DNA from: Pseudomonas sp. R28(2017)
GTDB taxonomy: Bacteria > Pseudomonadota > Gammaproteobacteria > Pseudomonadales > Pseudomonadaceae
Direction: 5' to 3'
Length of the DNA stretch: 64,000 nucleotides
Assembly: GCF_002112505.1 (NCBI RefSeq)
Contig: NZ_NEHW01000004.1
Location: 396,327-460,326, forward strand
Made by a program: the position numbers and the translations under genes. Numbering within the stretch: the first letter of the stretch is position 1; every line of letters starts with the position of its first letter. Under the pieces are notes generated by a model. It saw nothing but the letters and a program-made list of their open reading frames with translations, searched no databases and had not been told where the DNA came from. Of the stretch, positions 35,043 through 45,394 are shown piece after piece.

Positions 35043-35145
35043 GGCAGGGTCCAGTATCCCGGCCATGGGCGGCCGGCGGCTTTACACAAACCGCCAAGTA
35101 TAAGCTGTTAGCCGCCCCGACTGGCAGGATAAAAGCGCCCGGCGA

Positions 35146-35820
35146 TCAGTTGTCGCGCGCCCCGCCGTAGTAACCGCAGCCGCGCAGGGTCTGGCCGTCG
35201 ATGTGCAGCTCGGCGCGCAGGTGGCGCACGGCGCCCGTGGCGCCATCGACGCAGCGTTGCGGGGCCACCCACAGTTCAACGTGCTGGCCGTTGGCTTCGC
35301 TGGTCAGGGTCAGGCCGCCGCCGGGCACTTCTTCTTCGAGGAACGGCAGGGGCAGCGGGTCTTTGCCGACGCGGTTGAGCACCATGCCCTTGCCACTGGC
35401 CTTGATGTCCCAGTCCGGTTCATGGCCATTGGCACGCAAGGTCAGCTGCTTGAAGTTGGGGTCGTCGCAGGCGCGGGTGGAGGGCTCCAGTCGGTACAGG
35501 CGGCTGACCTCCAGCTGGCCATCGTTGTCGGCCTGCTTGGCGCCGGTGAGGCGCCCGCGCACGTCGGCGAAGAGCTTGGCGTTGGCGTCCTTGGCCAGGT
35601 TGACGGACTCCTGGAGGATGCCAGTGCCGGCGACGTCGTTGATCACGAAGTGGCGGCTCTCACCGCAGGGTTTGAACAACAGCCGGTCGCCGCCTGCGCT
35701 CAGTTCGCCCTGCATGCGCGTGGTACCGATGTTCGGGTCACGGGGCTGCTCGGCCAGCAACTGGCAGCCGGCGAACAGGGGCAGCAGGGCACTGAGCAGC
35801 AGGGTAGGGGTGAGGCGCAT
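35146..35820 (-). CDS. COG3650-like lipoprotein
   Basis: 224 residues. The lipoprotein signal ends at LFAGC (Cys19). The repeat unit Y.L..C......L...G.EPDW is typical of COG3650 proteins, seen here as LKQLTLRANGHEPDWDIKASG and with a C-terminal CGYYGGARDN containing Cys. The protein contains six Cys, some likely paired in the periplasm. Function unknown. It lies alone between the FAD oxidoreductase and the liv operon. Confidence 0.85.
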   Translation of the reverse strand: MRLTPTLLLSALLPLFAGCQLLAEQPRDPNIGTTRMQGELSAGGDRLLFKPCGESRHFVINDVAGTGILQESVNLAKDANAKLFADVRGRLTGAKQADNDGQLEVSRLYRLEPSTRACDDPNFKQLTLRANGHEPDWDIKASGKGMVLNRVGKDPLPLPFLEEEVPGGGLTLTSEANGQHVELWVAPQRCVDGATGAVRHLRAELHIDGQTLRGCGYYGGARDN

Positions 35821-35902
35821 GGGGCGGGCTCCGGGGAATCTTTGCCAAAGAGCTGGCCACGTTACTCAGGCTCGGCGGGGATCACAAGCCTTTGGTACAC
35901 CT

Positions 35903-36003
35903 GTGCCGGCTTCTACGCGGGCAAGCCCGCTCCCACAGGGATCCCACAGATTCTGAAACTCTGCAGAACCTGTGGGAGCGGGCTTGCCCGCGAAGAGGCC
36001 GAC
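35903..36003. repeat. REP pair (inverted)
   Basis: GCGGGCAAGCCCGCTCCCAC and, about 30 bases later, its reverse GTGGGAGCGGGCTTGCCCGC, in the gap downstream of livF. Confidence 0.9.
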
Positions 36004-36020
36004 ACATTTGTGACAGGCAG

Positions 36021-36046
36021 AAAAAAGGGCCCGAAGGCCCTTTTTC
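36021..36046. terminator. Terminator of the liv operon
   Basis: AAAAAAGGGCC-CGAA-GGCCCTTTTT lies immediately past the livF stop (minus strand); stem plus T-run on either strand. Confidence 0.92.
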
Positions 36047-36048
36047 AT

Positions 36049-36750
<702 letters not shown>

Positions 36751-37518
36751 TTACGCTTCCCCCAGGTAGGCTTTGATCACGTCAGGGTTGTCGCGGATCT
36801 CCTCCGGCGTGCCGTGCGCCAGGGGTGTGCCCTGGTTGATCACGACGATGTGGTCGGAGATGCTCATCACCAGCTTCATGTCGTGCTCGATCAGCAGCAC
36901 GGTGACGTTGTGCGACTCGCGCAGGTAGGCGATCAGTGCCTTGAGGTCTTCGGTTTCCTTCGGGTTCAGGCCGGCGGCCGGTTCGTCGAGCATGATGATC
37001 CGTGGCTGGGTCATCATGCAGCGGGCGATTTCCAGGCGCCGTTGCTGGCCGTAGGCGAGGGTGCCGGCGGTACGGTTGGCGAACTCGGTCAGGTTGACCT
37101 TCTCCAGCCAGTACTGCGCGCGCTCCATGGCCTCCTTCTCGCTGCGGCGGAAGCTCGGGGTCTTGAACAGGCCGGCGAAGAAGTTGGTGTTCAGGTGACG
37201 GTGCTGGGCGATCAGCAGGTTTTCCAGCGCGGTCATTTCCTTGAACAGGCGCACGTTCTGGAAGGTCCGCACCACGCCCTTGCGGGCGATCTGGTGGCCG
37301 GCCAGGCCCTGGATCGGCTGGCCGTCGAGCAGGATGGTGCCGCCGCTGGGCTTGTAGAAGCCGGTCAGGCAGTTGAACACCGTGGTCTTGCCGGCGCCGT
37401 TCGGGCCGATCAGCGCTACTACCTGTTTTTCCTTGACGGTCAGGGCCACGCCGTTGACCGCCAACAAGCCGCCGAAGCGCATGCTCAGGCCGCTGACTTG
37501 CAGAATTTCACGGCTCAT
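36751..37518 (-). CDS. livG: Branched-chain amino acid ABC transporter ATPase LivG (BraF)
   Basis: 255 residues. Walker A is GPNGAGKTT, the signature is [15 protein letters not shown], and Walker B is [13 protein letters not shown]. It pairs with LivF below the LivH/LivM channel. The start overlaps the livM stop by 4 bases. Confidence 0.97.
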   Translation of the reverse strand: MSREILQVSGLSMRFGGLLAVNGVALTVKEKQVVALIGPNGAGKTTVFNCLTGFYKPSGGTILLDGQPIQGLAGHQIARKGVVRTFQNVRLFKEMTALENLLIAQHRHLNTNFFAGLFKTPSFRRSEKEAMERAQYWLEKVNLTEFANRTAGTLAYGQQRRLEIARCMMTQPRIIMLDEPAAGLNPKETEDLKALIAYLRESHNVTVLLIEHDMKLVMSISDHIVVINQGTPLAHGTPEEIRDNPDVIKAYLGEA

Positions 37519-38767
37519 CGATGCAGCTCCATGTGGGGGCGTTGCATAGGCAGCAGGCCTTGCGGACGCCAGATCATCATCAACACCATCAGCGCACCGA
37601 ACATCAGCATCCGGTATTCGCTGAACTCACGCATCAGCTCCGGCAGCAGGATCATCACGATGGCCGCGAGAATCACGCCCAGTTGTGAGCCCATGCCGCC
37701 GAGCACGACGATGGCGAGGATGATCGCCGACTCGATGAAGGTGAACGACTCCGGCGTCACCAGGCCCTGGCGCGCAGCGAAGAAGCTGCCGGCGAAACCG
37801 GCGAAGCAGGCACCCAGGGTGAACGCCGAGAGCTTGATCACGGTAGGGTTCAGGCCCAGCGCACGGCAGGCGATCTCGTCTTCGCGCAGCGCTTCCCAGG
37901 CACGGCCGATCGGCATGCGCAGCAGGCGGTTGATCACGAACAGTGCCAGCAGGGCCAGTAGCAGGGCGACCAGGTAGAGGAAGATGACCTTGTTGATCGA
38001 GTTGTATTCCAGCCCGAAGAACTCGTGGAAGGTCTGCATCCCTTCGGCGGCCCTGCGCTCGAAGGTCAGGCCGAAGAACTCCGGCTTGGGGATGTTGCTG
38101 ATGCCGTTGGGGCCGCCGGTCCAGTCGGTGAGGTTACGCAGGAACAGGCGAATGATCTCGCCGAAGCCGAGGGTCACGATCGCCAGGTAGTCACCGCGCA
38201 GGCGCAGCACCGGGAAGCCGAGCAGGAAGCCGAAGGTGGCGGCCATCAGGCCGGCGATCGGCAGGCAGACCCAGAAGCTCCAACCCAGGTAGTGCGAGAG
38301 CATCGCGTAGCTGTAGGCACCGACGGCGTAGAAACCGACGTAGCCGAGGTCGAGCAGACCGGCCAGGCCGACCACGATGTTCAGGCCCAGGCCCAGCAGC
38401 ACGTAGATCAGGATCAGCGTGGCGATGTCCACCGCGCCGCGTGAACCGAAGAACGGCCACACCAGCGCCGCGACGATCAGGCCGATGATCACATAGCGCT
38501 GGGTTTTCGGCAGGGTCAGGTAGTTGCTGACGGCTGGCGGGATCAGCTTGCGATCCGAGCGACGGCCCATCACCGAGTTCCACTGCCTGTCGAACAGCAC
38601 GCGCAGGAACATCAACACCGAGCACACGGCGATGATGCTGATGGTGAACGAACCCTGGCTGTGCACGATCAGGCTGATGCCGTCGATGCTCAGTTTCAGG
38701 CCCAGCACCGGAAAGGCCACGGCCCAGACCAGCAAGGCGCTGAAGAACGCCTGTTTGAGATTTCTGT

Positions 38768-38771
<4 letters not shown>
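37515..38771 (-). CDS. livM: Branched-chain amino acid permease LivM (BraE)
   Basis: 418 residues, about ten membrane helices, with the N-terminal extension usual for Pseudomonas BraE. The inner-membrane transporter loop that contacts the ATPase is [17 protein letters not shown]. The start overlaps the livH stop by 4 bases. Confidence 0.96.
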
Positions 38772-39691
<920 letters not shown>

Positions 39692-39820
39692 TACAGCGCT
39701 CCTAAAAACCTGATTTGCATTTCACTGGCAGGGGTACGGCCAGGAAACCGCGGGTGACGGTTTTAAGATTTTCAGGTGGGTCGGCCCCCGGATCGCGGGG
39801 ATCGGGCCCATGAACCTCGT

Positions 39821-39851
39821 AAAACAAAGCCCACTGCTCGCACAGTGGGCT
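39821..39851 (-). terminator. Attenuator/terminator between livK and livH
   Basis: On the minus strand AGCCCACTG / CAGTGGGCT (9-bp stem, 6-base loop) is followed by TTGTTTT, 25 bases past the binding-protein stop. Partial termination here would give more binding protein than permease, a common plan in such operons. Confidence 0.82.
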
Positions 39852-39876
39852 CCTAGGTCAGCTATTAGTCACGCAG

Positions 39877-40992
39877 TTACTGAGGGGAGACTTCGGTCTT
39901 CGGCTTGCCGAAGTGCCATTCGTAGACCACGAACTTGAAGTCTTTCAGGTCGCCTTTCTCGTCGTAGGACAGTTCGCCGGTCGGAGTTTTGAAGGTGCCT
40001 TCGTGAATGGCTTTTGCCACCTTGTCGGTATCTTCGGAGCCAGCTTTCTTGATACCTGCGGCGATCAGCTCGACAGCCGAGTAGGCCGGGAACACGAACG
40101 GGCCGCTTGGGTCCTTGCCGTCAGCCTTGATGGCGTCGACGATGGCTTTGTTCTCAGGGTCGGCGTCGAACGACTTCGGCAGGGTGACCAGCAGGCCTTC
40201 GGAGGCGCCCTGGGCGATCTGCGAGATGGAGTCGTTACCCACGCCTTCCGGGCCCATGAACTTGGCTTTCAGGCCCTTTTCCTGAGCTTGGCGCAGGATC
40301 AGGCCCAGCTCTGGGTGGTAGCCGCCGTAGTAGACGAAGTCGACGTTGTTCTGCTTGAGCTTCTGGATGATCGAGGAGAAGTCCTTGTCACCGGCGTTCA
40401 GGCCTTCGAAGACGGCCACCTTGGTGCCTTTCTTCTCCAGGGTCTGCTTGACTGCGGTGGCGATGCCTTCACCGTACTGCTGCTTGTCGTGCAGTACCGC
40501 GACGACCTTCGGCTTGACGTGGTCGGCGATATAGTTGCCGGCAGCCGGGCCCTGGGCGCTGTCCAGGCCGATGGTGCGGAAGATCAGCTTGTAGCCACGG
40601 GCGGTGATTTCCGGCGAGGTGGCGGCCGGGGTGATCATGATCACGCCTTCGTCTTCGTAGATGTCGGACGCTGGCTGGGTGGAGCTGGAGCACAGGTGAC
40701 CGATGACGAACTTGACGCCGTCGTTGACCACTTTGTTGGCGACTGCCACGGCCTGTTTAGGGTCGCAGGCGTCGTCGTATTCCTTGGCTTCGAGCATCTT
40801 GCCATCGACGCCGCCCTTGGCGTTGATATCCTTGATGGCCTGCTTGGCGCCGATGAACTGCATGTCGCCGTACTGGGTCACAGGGCCGGTCTTGGGGCCC
40901 GCGATCCCGATCTTGATGGTATCGGCGGCAAACGAATGGCTGGCTACCCCGGCCAGAACCATTGCGGCGAACAGCTTGGAAATCTTGATCAT
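39877..40992 (-). CDS. livK: Branched-chain amino acid binding protein (BraC/LivK)
   Basis: 371 residues, periplasmic. The signal peptide MIKISKLFAAMVLAGVASHSFA is followed by ADTIKIGIAGPKTGPVTQYGDMQ, the start of a type I periplasmic-binding fold. One disulfide pair is likely (Cys in YDDACDPK and in GHLCSSST), as in BraC. It is the first gene of the transport operon. Confidence 0.96.
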   Translation of the reverse strand: MIKISKLFAAMVLAGVASHSFAADTIKIGIAGPKTGPVTQYGDMQFIGAKQAIKDINAKGGVDGKMLEAKEYDDACDPKQAVAVANKVVNDGVKFVIGHLCSSSTQPASDIYEDEGVIMITPAATSPEITARGYKLIFRTIGLDSAQGPAAGNYIADHVKPKVVAVLHDKQQYGEGIATAVKQTLEKKGTKVAVFEGLNAGDKDFSSIIQKLKQNNVDFVYYGGYHPELGLILRQAQEKGLKAKFMGPEGVGNDSISQIAQGASEGLLVTLPKSFDADPENKAIVDAIKADGKDPSGPFVFPAYSAVELIAAGIKKAGSEDTDKVAKAIHEGTFKTPTGELSYDEKGDLKDFKFVVYEWHFGKPKTEVSPQ

Positions 40993-41352
40993 AGTGCTCC
41001 ACTCATTCTGTTGTAATTCTTATAGTCCTGGCGGCCAGGGCTACAGACCGGGCGGGATATGCGGCATGGCCACGCCATACTGCATGCCCACCTTCCCCCG
41101 GAACATGTCCCGGAACTGTACCGGTACAGTGTAGAGCGCTGCTTGCGCGCTTGAAAAGCCGGCAAAAAGTGCCTGTTCCGCGGCTTGTCGCATGGTCGAC
41201 ACAAAGATACAGAAAAGCGCCATCACTTTGCCTGCATCCTGGGCTCCACCCCACAACTTCGGAGCCAATCGATCAAATTACGTATTTGAAACCGGGTTTT
41301 TCTGCAAAAATGCCGGCCATTTTTCAATGGCCGAATTTGCGGGTACAAACCC
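40993..41352. promoter_or_regulatory. Divergent regulatory region livK / DUF2288 (no gene)
   Basis: 360 bases without a supported gene. Close to livK on the minus strand are GTGGAG (ribosome site) and TATAAG (possible -10). A direct repeat, CCCGGAACATGT then CCCGGAACTGTA, leads into a perfect 16-bp palindrome (listed separately). Nothing else was recognised. Confidence 0.5.
41115..41130. promoter_or_regulatory. Perfect 16-bp palindrome, likely operator
   Basis: ACTGTACCGGTACAGT is fully self-complementary and lies 122 bases upstream of the livK start, in the livK/DUF2288 divergent region. It differs from the LexA box in spacing (CTGT-N6-ACAG). The cognate regulator is not known. Confidence 0.55.
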
Positions 41353-41658
41353 ATGACTGATCAAACAAGCACCCTCTATGCCAAATTGCTCGGTGAGACT
41401 GCGACAATCGAATGGAAAGCTTTGGAGCGTTTCTGGGCCAAAGGTGACCTGATTTGGGTCGACCCCCGTCTCGACCTGATCGAGGTTGCCGCGGCAATGG
41501 CCGAGAATCGCAGCGAGATCTTCGCCAAGTGGCGTAGTGATGGCACTGTTGGGCCGCTCAGCGCCGAGCAGGCACTCGACCTGCAAAGCCGCGATCCAGA
41601 GATCTGGGCGGTGGTGGTTTCGCCGTTCATCGTGATCCAGGTGAAACAAGCGGAATAA
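41353..41658 (+). CDS. DUF2288 protein
   Basis: 101 residues, cytoplasmic, acidic. The pattern TIEWKALERFWAKGDLIWVDPRLDLIEVAAAMAEN and IWAVVVSPFIVIQVKQ is that of DUF2288, a short alpha/beta family of unknown function. It lies between the liv promoter region and a REP cluster. Confidence 0.9.
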   Translation: MTDQTSTLYAKLLGETATIEWKALERFWAKGDLIWVDPRLDLIEVAAAMAENRSEIFAKWRSDGTVGPLSAEQALDLQSRDPEIWAVVVSPFIVIQVKQAE

Positions 41659-41804
41659 CAAAGCGCTTTTTTAGTGCGTAAAAATACGCAGTCGCCCTGT
41701 GATGGTGCTCGTTGACGCTCACGTAAGGTGGAAGTAAGTAACAACGACCGGGGGGTTCGGCGGGGCGGTAACAGTTTACGGCATGCGTAATTGGGGCTGC
41801 CGTG

Positions 41805-42100
41805 CAGCCCTTCGCGGGCACGCACGCTCCCACACGCCCGCTCCCACAGGTGAGGTGCAATTCGAAAGTGCACGAAATTCCTGTGGGAGATCACCCAGCC
41901 CTTTGGGCTGCGCTGTCGCGCAGAGAAAAAAGCCTCAGCATGCGCCGCTTTACCCTGTGGGAGCGGGCGTGCCCGCGAAGCATGCGACGCGGTGCATGGC
42001 ACCGGCTTCGCCGGTGTTCGCGGGCGCGCCCGCTCCCACAAGACCTCAGCTAAATCAAAGAGTTATGTATTGTTCTATGAGAGCGGGCGTGCCCGCGAAG
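41805..42100. repeat. REP cluster (about five copies or part-copies)
   Basis: The 466-base gap between the DUF2288 and tubulin-like genes holds no gene. From about 41806 it contains REP copies in both orientations: near 41806-41850 (with a tandem half copy), a partial one near 41880, and fuller ones at 41954-41981, 42017-42041 and 42078-42100, each with the GAGCGGGC / GCCCGCTC core. The stretch 41659-41800 shows nothing recognisable. Confidence 0.85.
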
Positions 42101-42124
42101 GGCCGCAGAGCGGCCCCGTGATGG

Positions 42125-44308
42125 TCAGTAATCGACCCGGCCGGTGTGGCTGTTCAGCGAAATCACCCGGGTCTTGCCGATGCGGTGGCGGAATATCTCG
42201 CGCAGGTACTTCACGGCCTTCTTCACGCATTCGCGCGACAGGCGGATATCGTTGATCGACACGAAGCGGCTCTTGTCGTTGATCAGCTCACGGTACTTCT
42301 TCTCGTACATCGGCTTGATCGCGTACCAGTTGGTGTCGAGGATCTTCGCCGGGTTTTCGAACTCGTTCAGCAGGTCGTCTATCCGCTCCTCCGCGAAATG
42401 CTCGCTGGTGATGAATTCGAGGATGGCATTGTCCAAGGTGTCATCGAAGCGGTACGGCGTGCGGGCAAAACAGCGCTTGATAAAGGCCACGATCAGGGTC
42501 AGGAAGTCGTCCGACAGGCAGGGGCTCTTGGCGATCAGTGTGGTCAGCGACAGGTTGGCCGAGGCACCGATCACCAGCGCATAGCGCTTGAGCGTGGTGT
42601 TGGGGAACAGGCTGTTGAGGTGGGTCTTGAGCCGGTTGAGGTCCATGTACGACAGCTTGTAGTCCTTGGGCAACGAGACGATCGACACCACCGACGAGCA
42701 GTTCTTGAAGAAGTGCAGGTCATGCAGCGCCGCCGCGTCGTAACCCGAAGCCTTGTACTGCTCCAGGGCTGCGCGGTAACGGCGCGACTCGATCGGCAAC
42801 AGGCTGATGCCTTCGATGGCCTGGGTCTGCTTGTTGAAATGCGGCAGGTCGATGGAGCGCAGGAACAGGTCGTCGATGTCCAGGCGTGGGGCTTCGCGCT
42901 CGAACACCTTGAACTTGTCCGTGCCTGGCGCAGGTGCTTCGGGCACTACCGATTCAGCATAGGCAATCGCCACCGGGCCGGCCAGGCTCATGAACAGGTC
43001 GTTGGCATCCAGGCGGATGGTTTCGCCAATGTCGATGCCAGCGCGGCGGAAGTAGTTCTGGTCGTAGTCGGTGGTCACCGCCTGGGCGGTGAGGATGTTG
43101 AAGATCTGCTGGGAGATGTACTGGTTGGCGTGCTTCTCCATGGCGTTGACGTCGATGTTGTGGATGGTGCCGTCATCGCTTTCTTCGGCATAGCGCATGA
43201 TGTCGTTGGAGATCAGCATCATCGCGTTCCACGGGCGGATACGGCCCATCACGCTGGCTTCGCTGCTGTCTTCATTATCGAAGTTGTACGAGAAGTCCCA
43301 TTCTTCCGACAGGTATTTGCACAACAGCCGGCCGGCGTTGATGTGCAGGGCTTCGGACATTTCGCTGCGATGGTCCGTCGCATTGGGCAGCACGCAGATG
43401 CCGCTGGTGAAGATCGGCTCGAAGACGAACGAGTGCCCGCCCTTGCCGTCGTTCTCGTCGGCCGGCTTGGTGTCGAAGGTCTTGTTCATGTACGAGTACT
43501 GCTGGGCCAGGCCGAATTCCGAAGCCATGCCGGAGCCGGTGCCGCCACCGGCGCTGAAGATATAGAAGTACAGCCGCGACTGGTTGGCCTTGATGCCACA
43601 GGAGTCGATCAGGTACGAGTGGATCAGTTTCCAGTCGGCACTGGAAAAGCGCTGGGTGTCCTTGTTGAGGATGATCTTGGCCAGGTACTGGCCGAGGATC
43701 GGCGCGTTGCCGGCACCGCCTGCATGCACCTCGGACAGGTCCATGATCTTCATCTTGCTGTAGTCGCGCAGGAACTCGCCACGCTCGCCCTTGCGCGAGA
43801 AGCGGATTCGCCCGGCGATGTCCTTGTCCAGGTCACCCAGCATCACCAGCGGTTCGACCAGGAACACCGGCTTGACGCCCTTGTTCTGCACCAGGCGCAG
43901 GTTCTGGCGGATCCAGCGTGCCGGGCTGTAGCCCGACTCGCCCTTGAGTCGGTCTTCGTTGTTGAACTCGTTGAGGAAGAAGGTGCGGGCGTTGTAGACC
44001 AGTTCGGCCACGTCGAGGGCAATGTTCGAGCCGCAACGGCCCAGGCCAATCAGGCAGACCGACGGAAACTGCTGCTCCAGGCGCAGTGGGTCATCGCCCT
44101 CGATGTGCTGGTTGCCGGGAAACACCAGGTCACGCAGGCCGTCGAGGTTGTCGAGGATGCGCTGGATGTCCTGCTCGGTGAAGTACAGGTACTGCTGTGT
44201 CGCTGCGCTGCGCGTCGGCAGCGTGTCACGAACACTACTGGCGGTCGGTAGATTGGGTAGAGTCGAAGACTCGGGGACCGCATTGGCAGAAGTGTTCGTA
44301 GAGGTCAT
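42125..44308 (-). CDS. Large tubulin/FtsZ-superfamily protein
   Basis: 727 residues. After a disordered N-terminus (1-40) there is a tubulin-type GTPase core: LIGLGRCGSNIALDV (88-95 as GxGxxGxN), the tubulin signature GGGTGSG (254-260, in FSAGGGTGSGMASEFG), NAMMLISNDIM (near 361-371), and a T7-like loop, IRLDANDLFMSLAGPVAIAY, with DxxD (D434, D437). FtsZ has NxDxxD; the Asn position is Arg here. About 280 residues follow with no recognised domain. There is no signal peptide or membrane segment. The protein is much longer than FtsZ (about 390) and may belong to the proteobacterial FtsZ-like (FtsZl1) family proposed from comparative genomics. No partner gene is adjacent. The ribosome site is weak. 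Confidence 0.88.
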   Translation of the reverse strand: MTSTNTSANAVPESSTLPNLPTASSVRDTLPTRSAATQQYLYFTEQDIQRILDNLDGLRDLVFPGNQHIEGDDPLRLEQQFPSVCLIGLGRCGSNIALDVAELVYNARTFFLNEFNNEDRLKGESGYSPARWIRQNLRLVQNKGVKPVFLVEPLVMLGDLDKDIAGRIRFSRKGERGEFLRDYSKMKIMDLSEVHAGGAGNAPILGQYLAKIILNKDTQRFSSADWKLIHSYLIDSCGIKANQSRLYFYIFSAGGGTGSGMASEFGLAQQYSYMNKTFDTKPADENDGKGGHSFVFEPIFTSGICVLPNATDHRSEMSEALHINAGRLLCKYLSEEWDFSYNFDNEDSSEASVMGRIRPWNAMMLISNDIMRYAEESDDGTIHNIDVNAMEKHANQYISQQIFNILTAQAVTTDYDQNYFRRAGIDIGETIRLDANDLFMSLAGPVAIAYAESVVPEAPAPGTDKFKVFEREAPRLDIDDLFLRSIDLPHFNKQTQAIEGISLLPIESRRYRAALEQYKASGYDAAALHDLHFFKNCSSVVSIVSLPKDYKLSYMDLNRLKTHLNSLFPNTTLKRYALVIGASANLSLTTLIAKSPCLSDDFLTLIVAFIKRCFARTPYRFDDTLDNAILEFITSEHFAEERIDDLLNEFENPAKILDTNWYAIKPMYEKKYRELINDKSRFVSINDIRLSRECVKKAVKYLREIFRHRIGKTRVISLNSHTGRVDY

Positions 44309-44399
44309 AGTGCGCCATTTGCCTGGTGTCAGTGATTATTAGAGGGTTATGCCATATGGCCATCACGCTAAATGCCGCGACTCTAGCAGTGCGCCATTT
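44309..44399. repeat. 12-bp direct repeat upstream of the tubulin-like gene
   Basis: AGTGCGCCATTT occurs at 44309-44320, touching the start codon, and again at 44388-44399, 79 bases apart. On the coding strand it reads AAATGGCGCACT. The rest of the 198-base gap up to the next gene is AT-richer but shows no clear promoter. Confidence 0.5.
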
Positions 44400-44506
44400 A
44401 CGGATGCGATAGGGGTTTCCCTTACTTGTTTTAAGGATTTTTCTGTCGAGCTGGTATTGCATCGCCCGCTTGTCACGCTTCTTTAATCTTCTGCCTGGAG
44501 TCGTTC

Positions 44507-45394
44507 ATGAGTACTGCACTGCCTTCGCTGGGGTTTGCCGGGATTGGCCTGATGGGGCTGCCGATGTGCCGTAGGCTGTTGGCCGCGGGCTACCCGCTGA
44601 CGGTCTGGAACCGCAGCCCGGACAAATGCGCCACATTGGTGGCAGCCGGTGCGCGCTTGGCTGCCAGCCCTGCCGAGTTGTGCCGTGACAGCGATATGGT
44701 GCTGCTGTGCCTGGCCGACACGGCGGTAGTGCGCGAGGTGGTGTTTGGCGAGCAAGGCATCGCCGAGGGCGGGCGCAGCGGTCAGTTGCTGGTGGACTTC
44801 TCCAGCCTCGAGCCGACCGCGACCCGGGAAATGGCGGCCGAGCTGGCTGCCCTGTGCGGCATGGCCTGGCTGGATGCGCCGGTATCCGGCGGTACGCCAG
44901 GGGCCGAGGCGGGTAGCTTGGCGATCATGGTGGGCGGCGATGCCACTGACCTGCAACGTGCGCGCCCGGTGCTGCAGGTGCTCGGCCAGCGGGTGACGCA
45001 CATGGGCGGGGTAGGGGCAGGGCAGGTGACCAAGGCCTGCAATCAGATGATCGTGGCCTGCAATGCCCTGGTCATTGCCGAGGTGGTGGCACTGGCCGAG
45101 CAGTCAGGTGTCGACGCCACCTTGATCGCGCAAGCCCTTGCCGGTGGCTTTGCCGATTCGAAGCCGCTGCAGATTTTGGCGCCGCAGATGGCCGAAAGCC
45201 GTTTCGAGCCGATCAAGTGGCATGTGCGCACGTTGCTCAAGGACCTCGACGGTGCGGTCAAACTTTCCCGCGAGCAGGGCGCGGCAACGCCGCTCAGTGG
45301 CCTCGCCGCGCAGTTGATGCGCCTGCACGGTAGCCAGGGCTATCTGCAAAAAGATCCGGCGACCCTGGTAGAGCTGTATCGCAACAAGGGCTGA
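44507..45394 (+). CDS. NAD(P)-dependent oxidoreductase, 3-hydroxyisobutyrate dehydrogenase family
   Basis: 295 residues. The Rossmann motif is GFAGIGLMGLPM at the N-terminus. The substrate motif DAPVSGGTPGAEAG and the catalytic Lys in GAGQVTKACNQMIV are intact. Family members reduce tartronate semialdehyde, 3-hydroxyisobutyrate or related acids; which one is not evident. GGAG precedes the ATG. Its last 101 bases overlap, on the opposite strand, the end of the GGDEF-EAL gene. Confidence 0.92.
   Translation: MSTALPSLGFAGIGLMGLPMCRRLLAAGYPLTVWNRSPDKCATLVAAGARLAASPAELCRDSDMVLLCLADTAVVREVVFGEQGIAEGGRSGQLLVDFSSLEPTATREMAAELAALCGMAWLDAPVSGGTPGAEAGSLAIMVGGDATDLQRARPVLQVLGQRVTHMGGVGAGQVTKACNQMIVACNALVIAEVVALAEQSGVDATLIAQALAGGFADSKPLQILAPQMAESRFEPIKWHVRTLLKDLDGAVKLSREQGAATPLSGLAAQLMRLHGSQGYLQKDPATLVELYRNKG

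Noticed and set aside
41115..41130. A LexA box at the livK promoter (CTGT...ACAG)
   Set aside because: The spacing between CTGT and ACAG is 6, while LexA needs 8. It is kept as an unassigned palindrome.
42125..44308. The tubulin-like protein as a phage or plasmid TubZ/PhuZ
   Set aside because: It is about twice their length, has no phage or plasmid neighbours, and base composition looks like that of flanking core genes. Chromosomal FtsZ-like is preferred.
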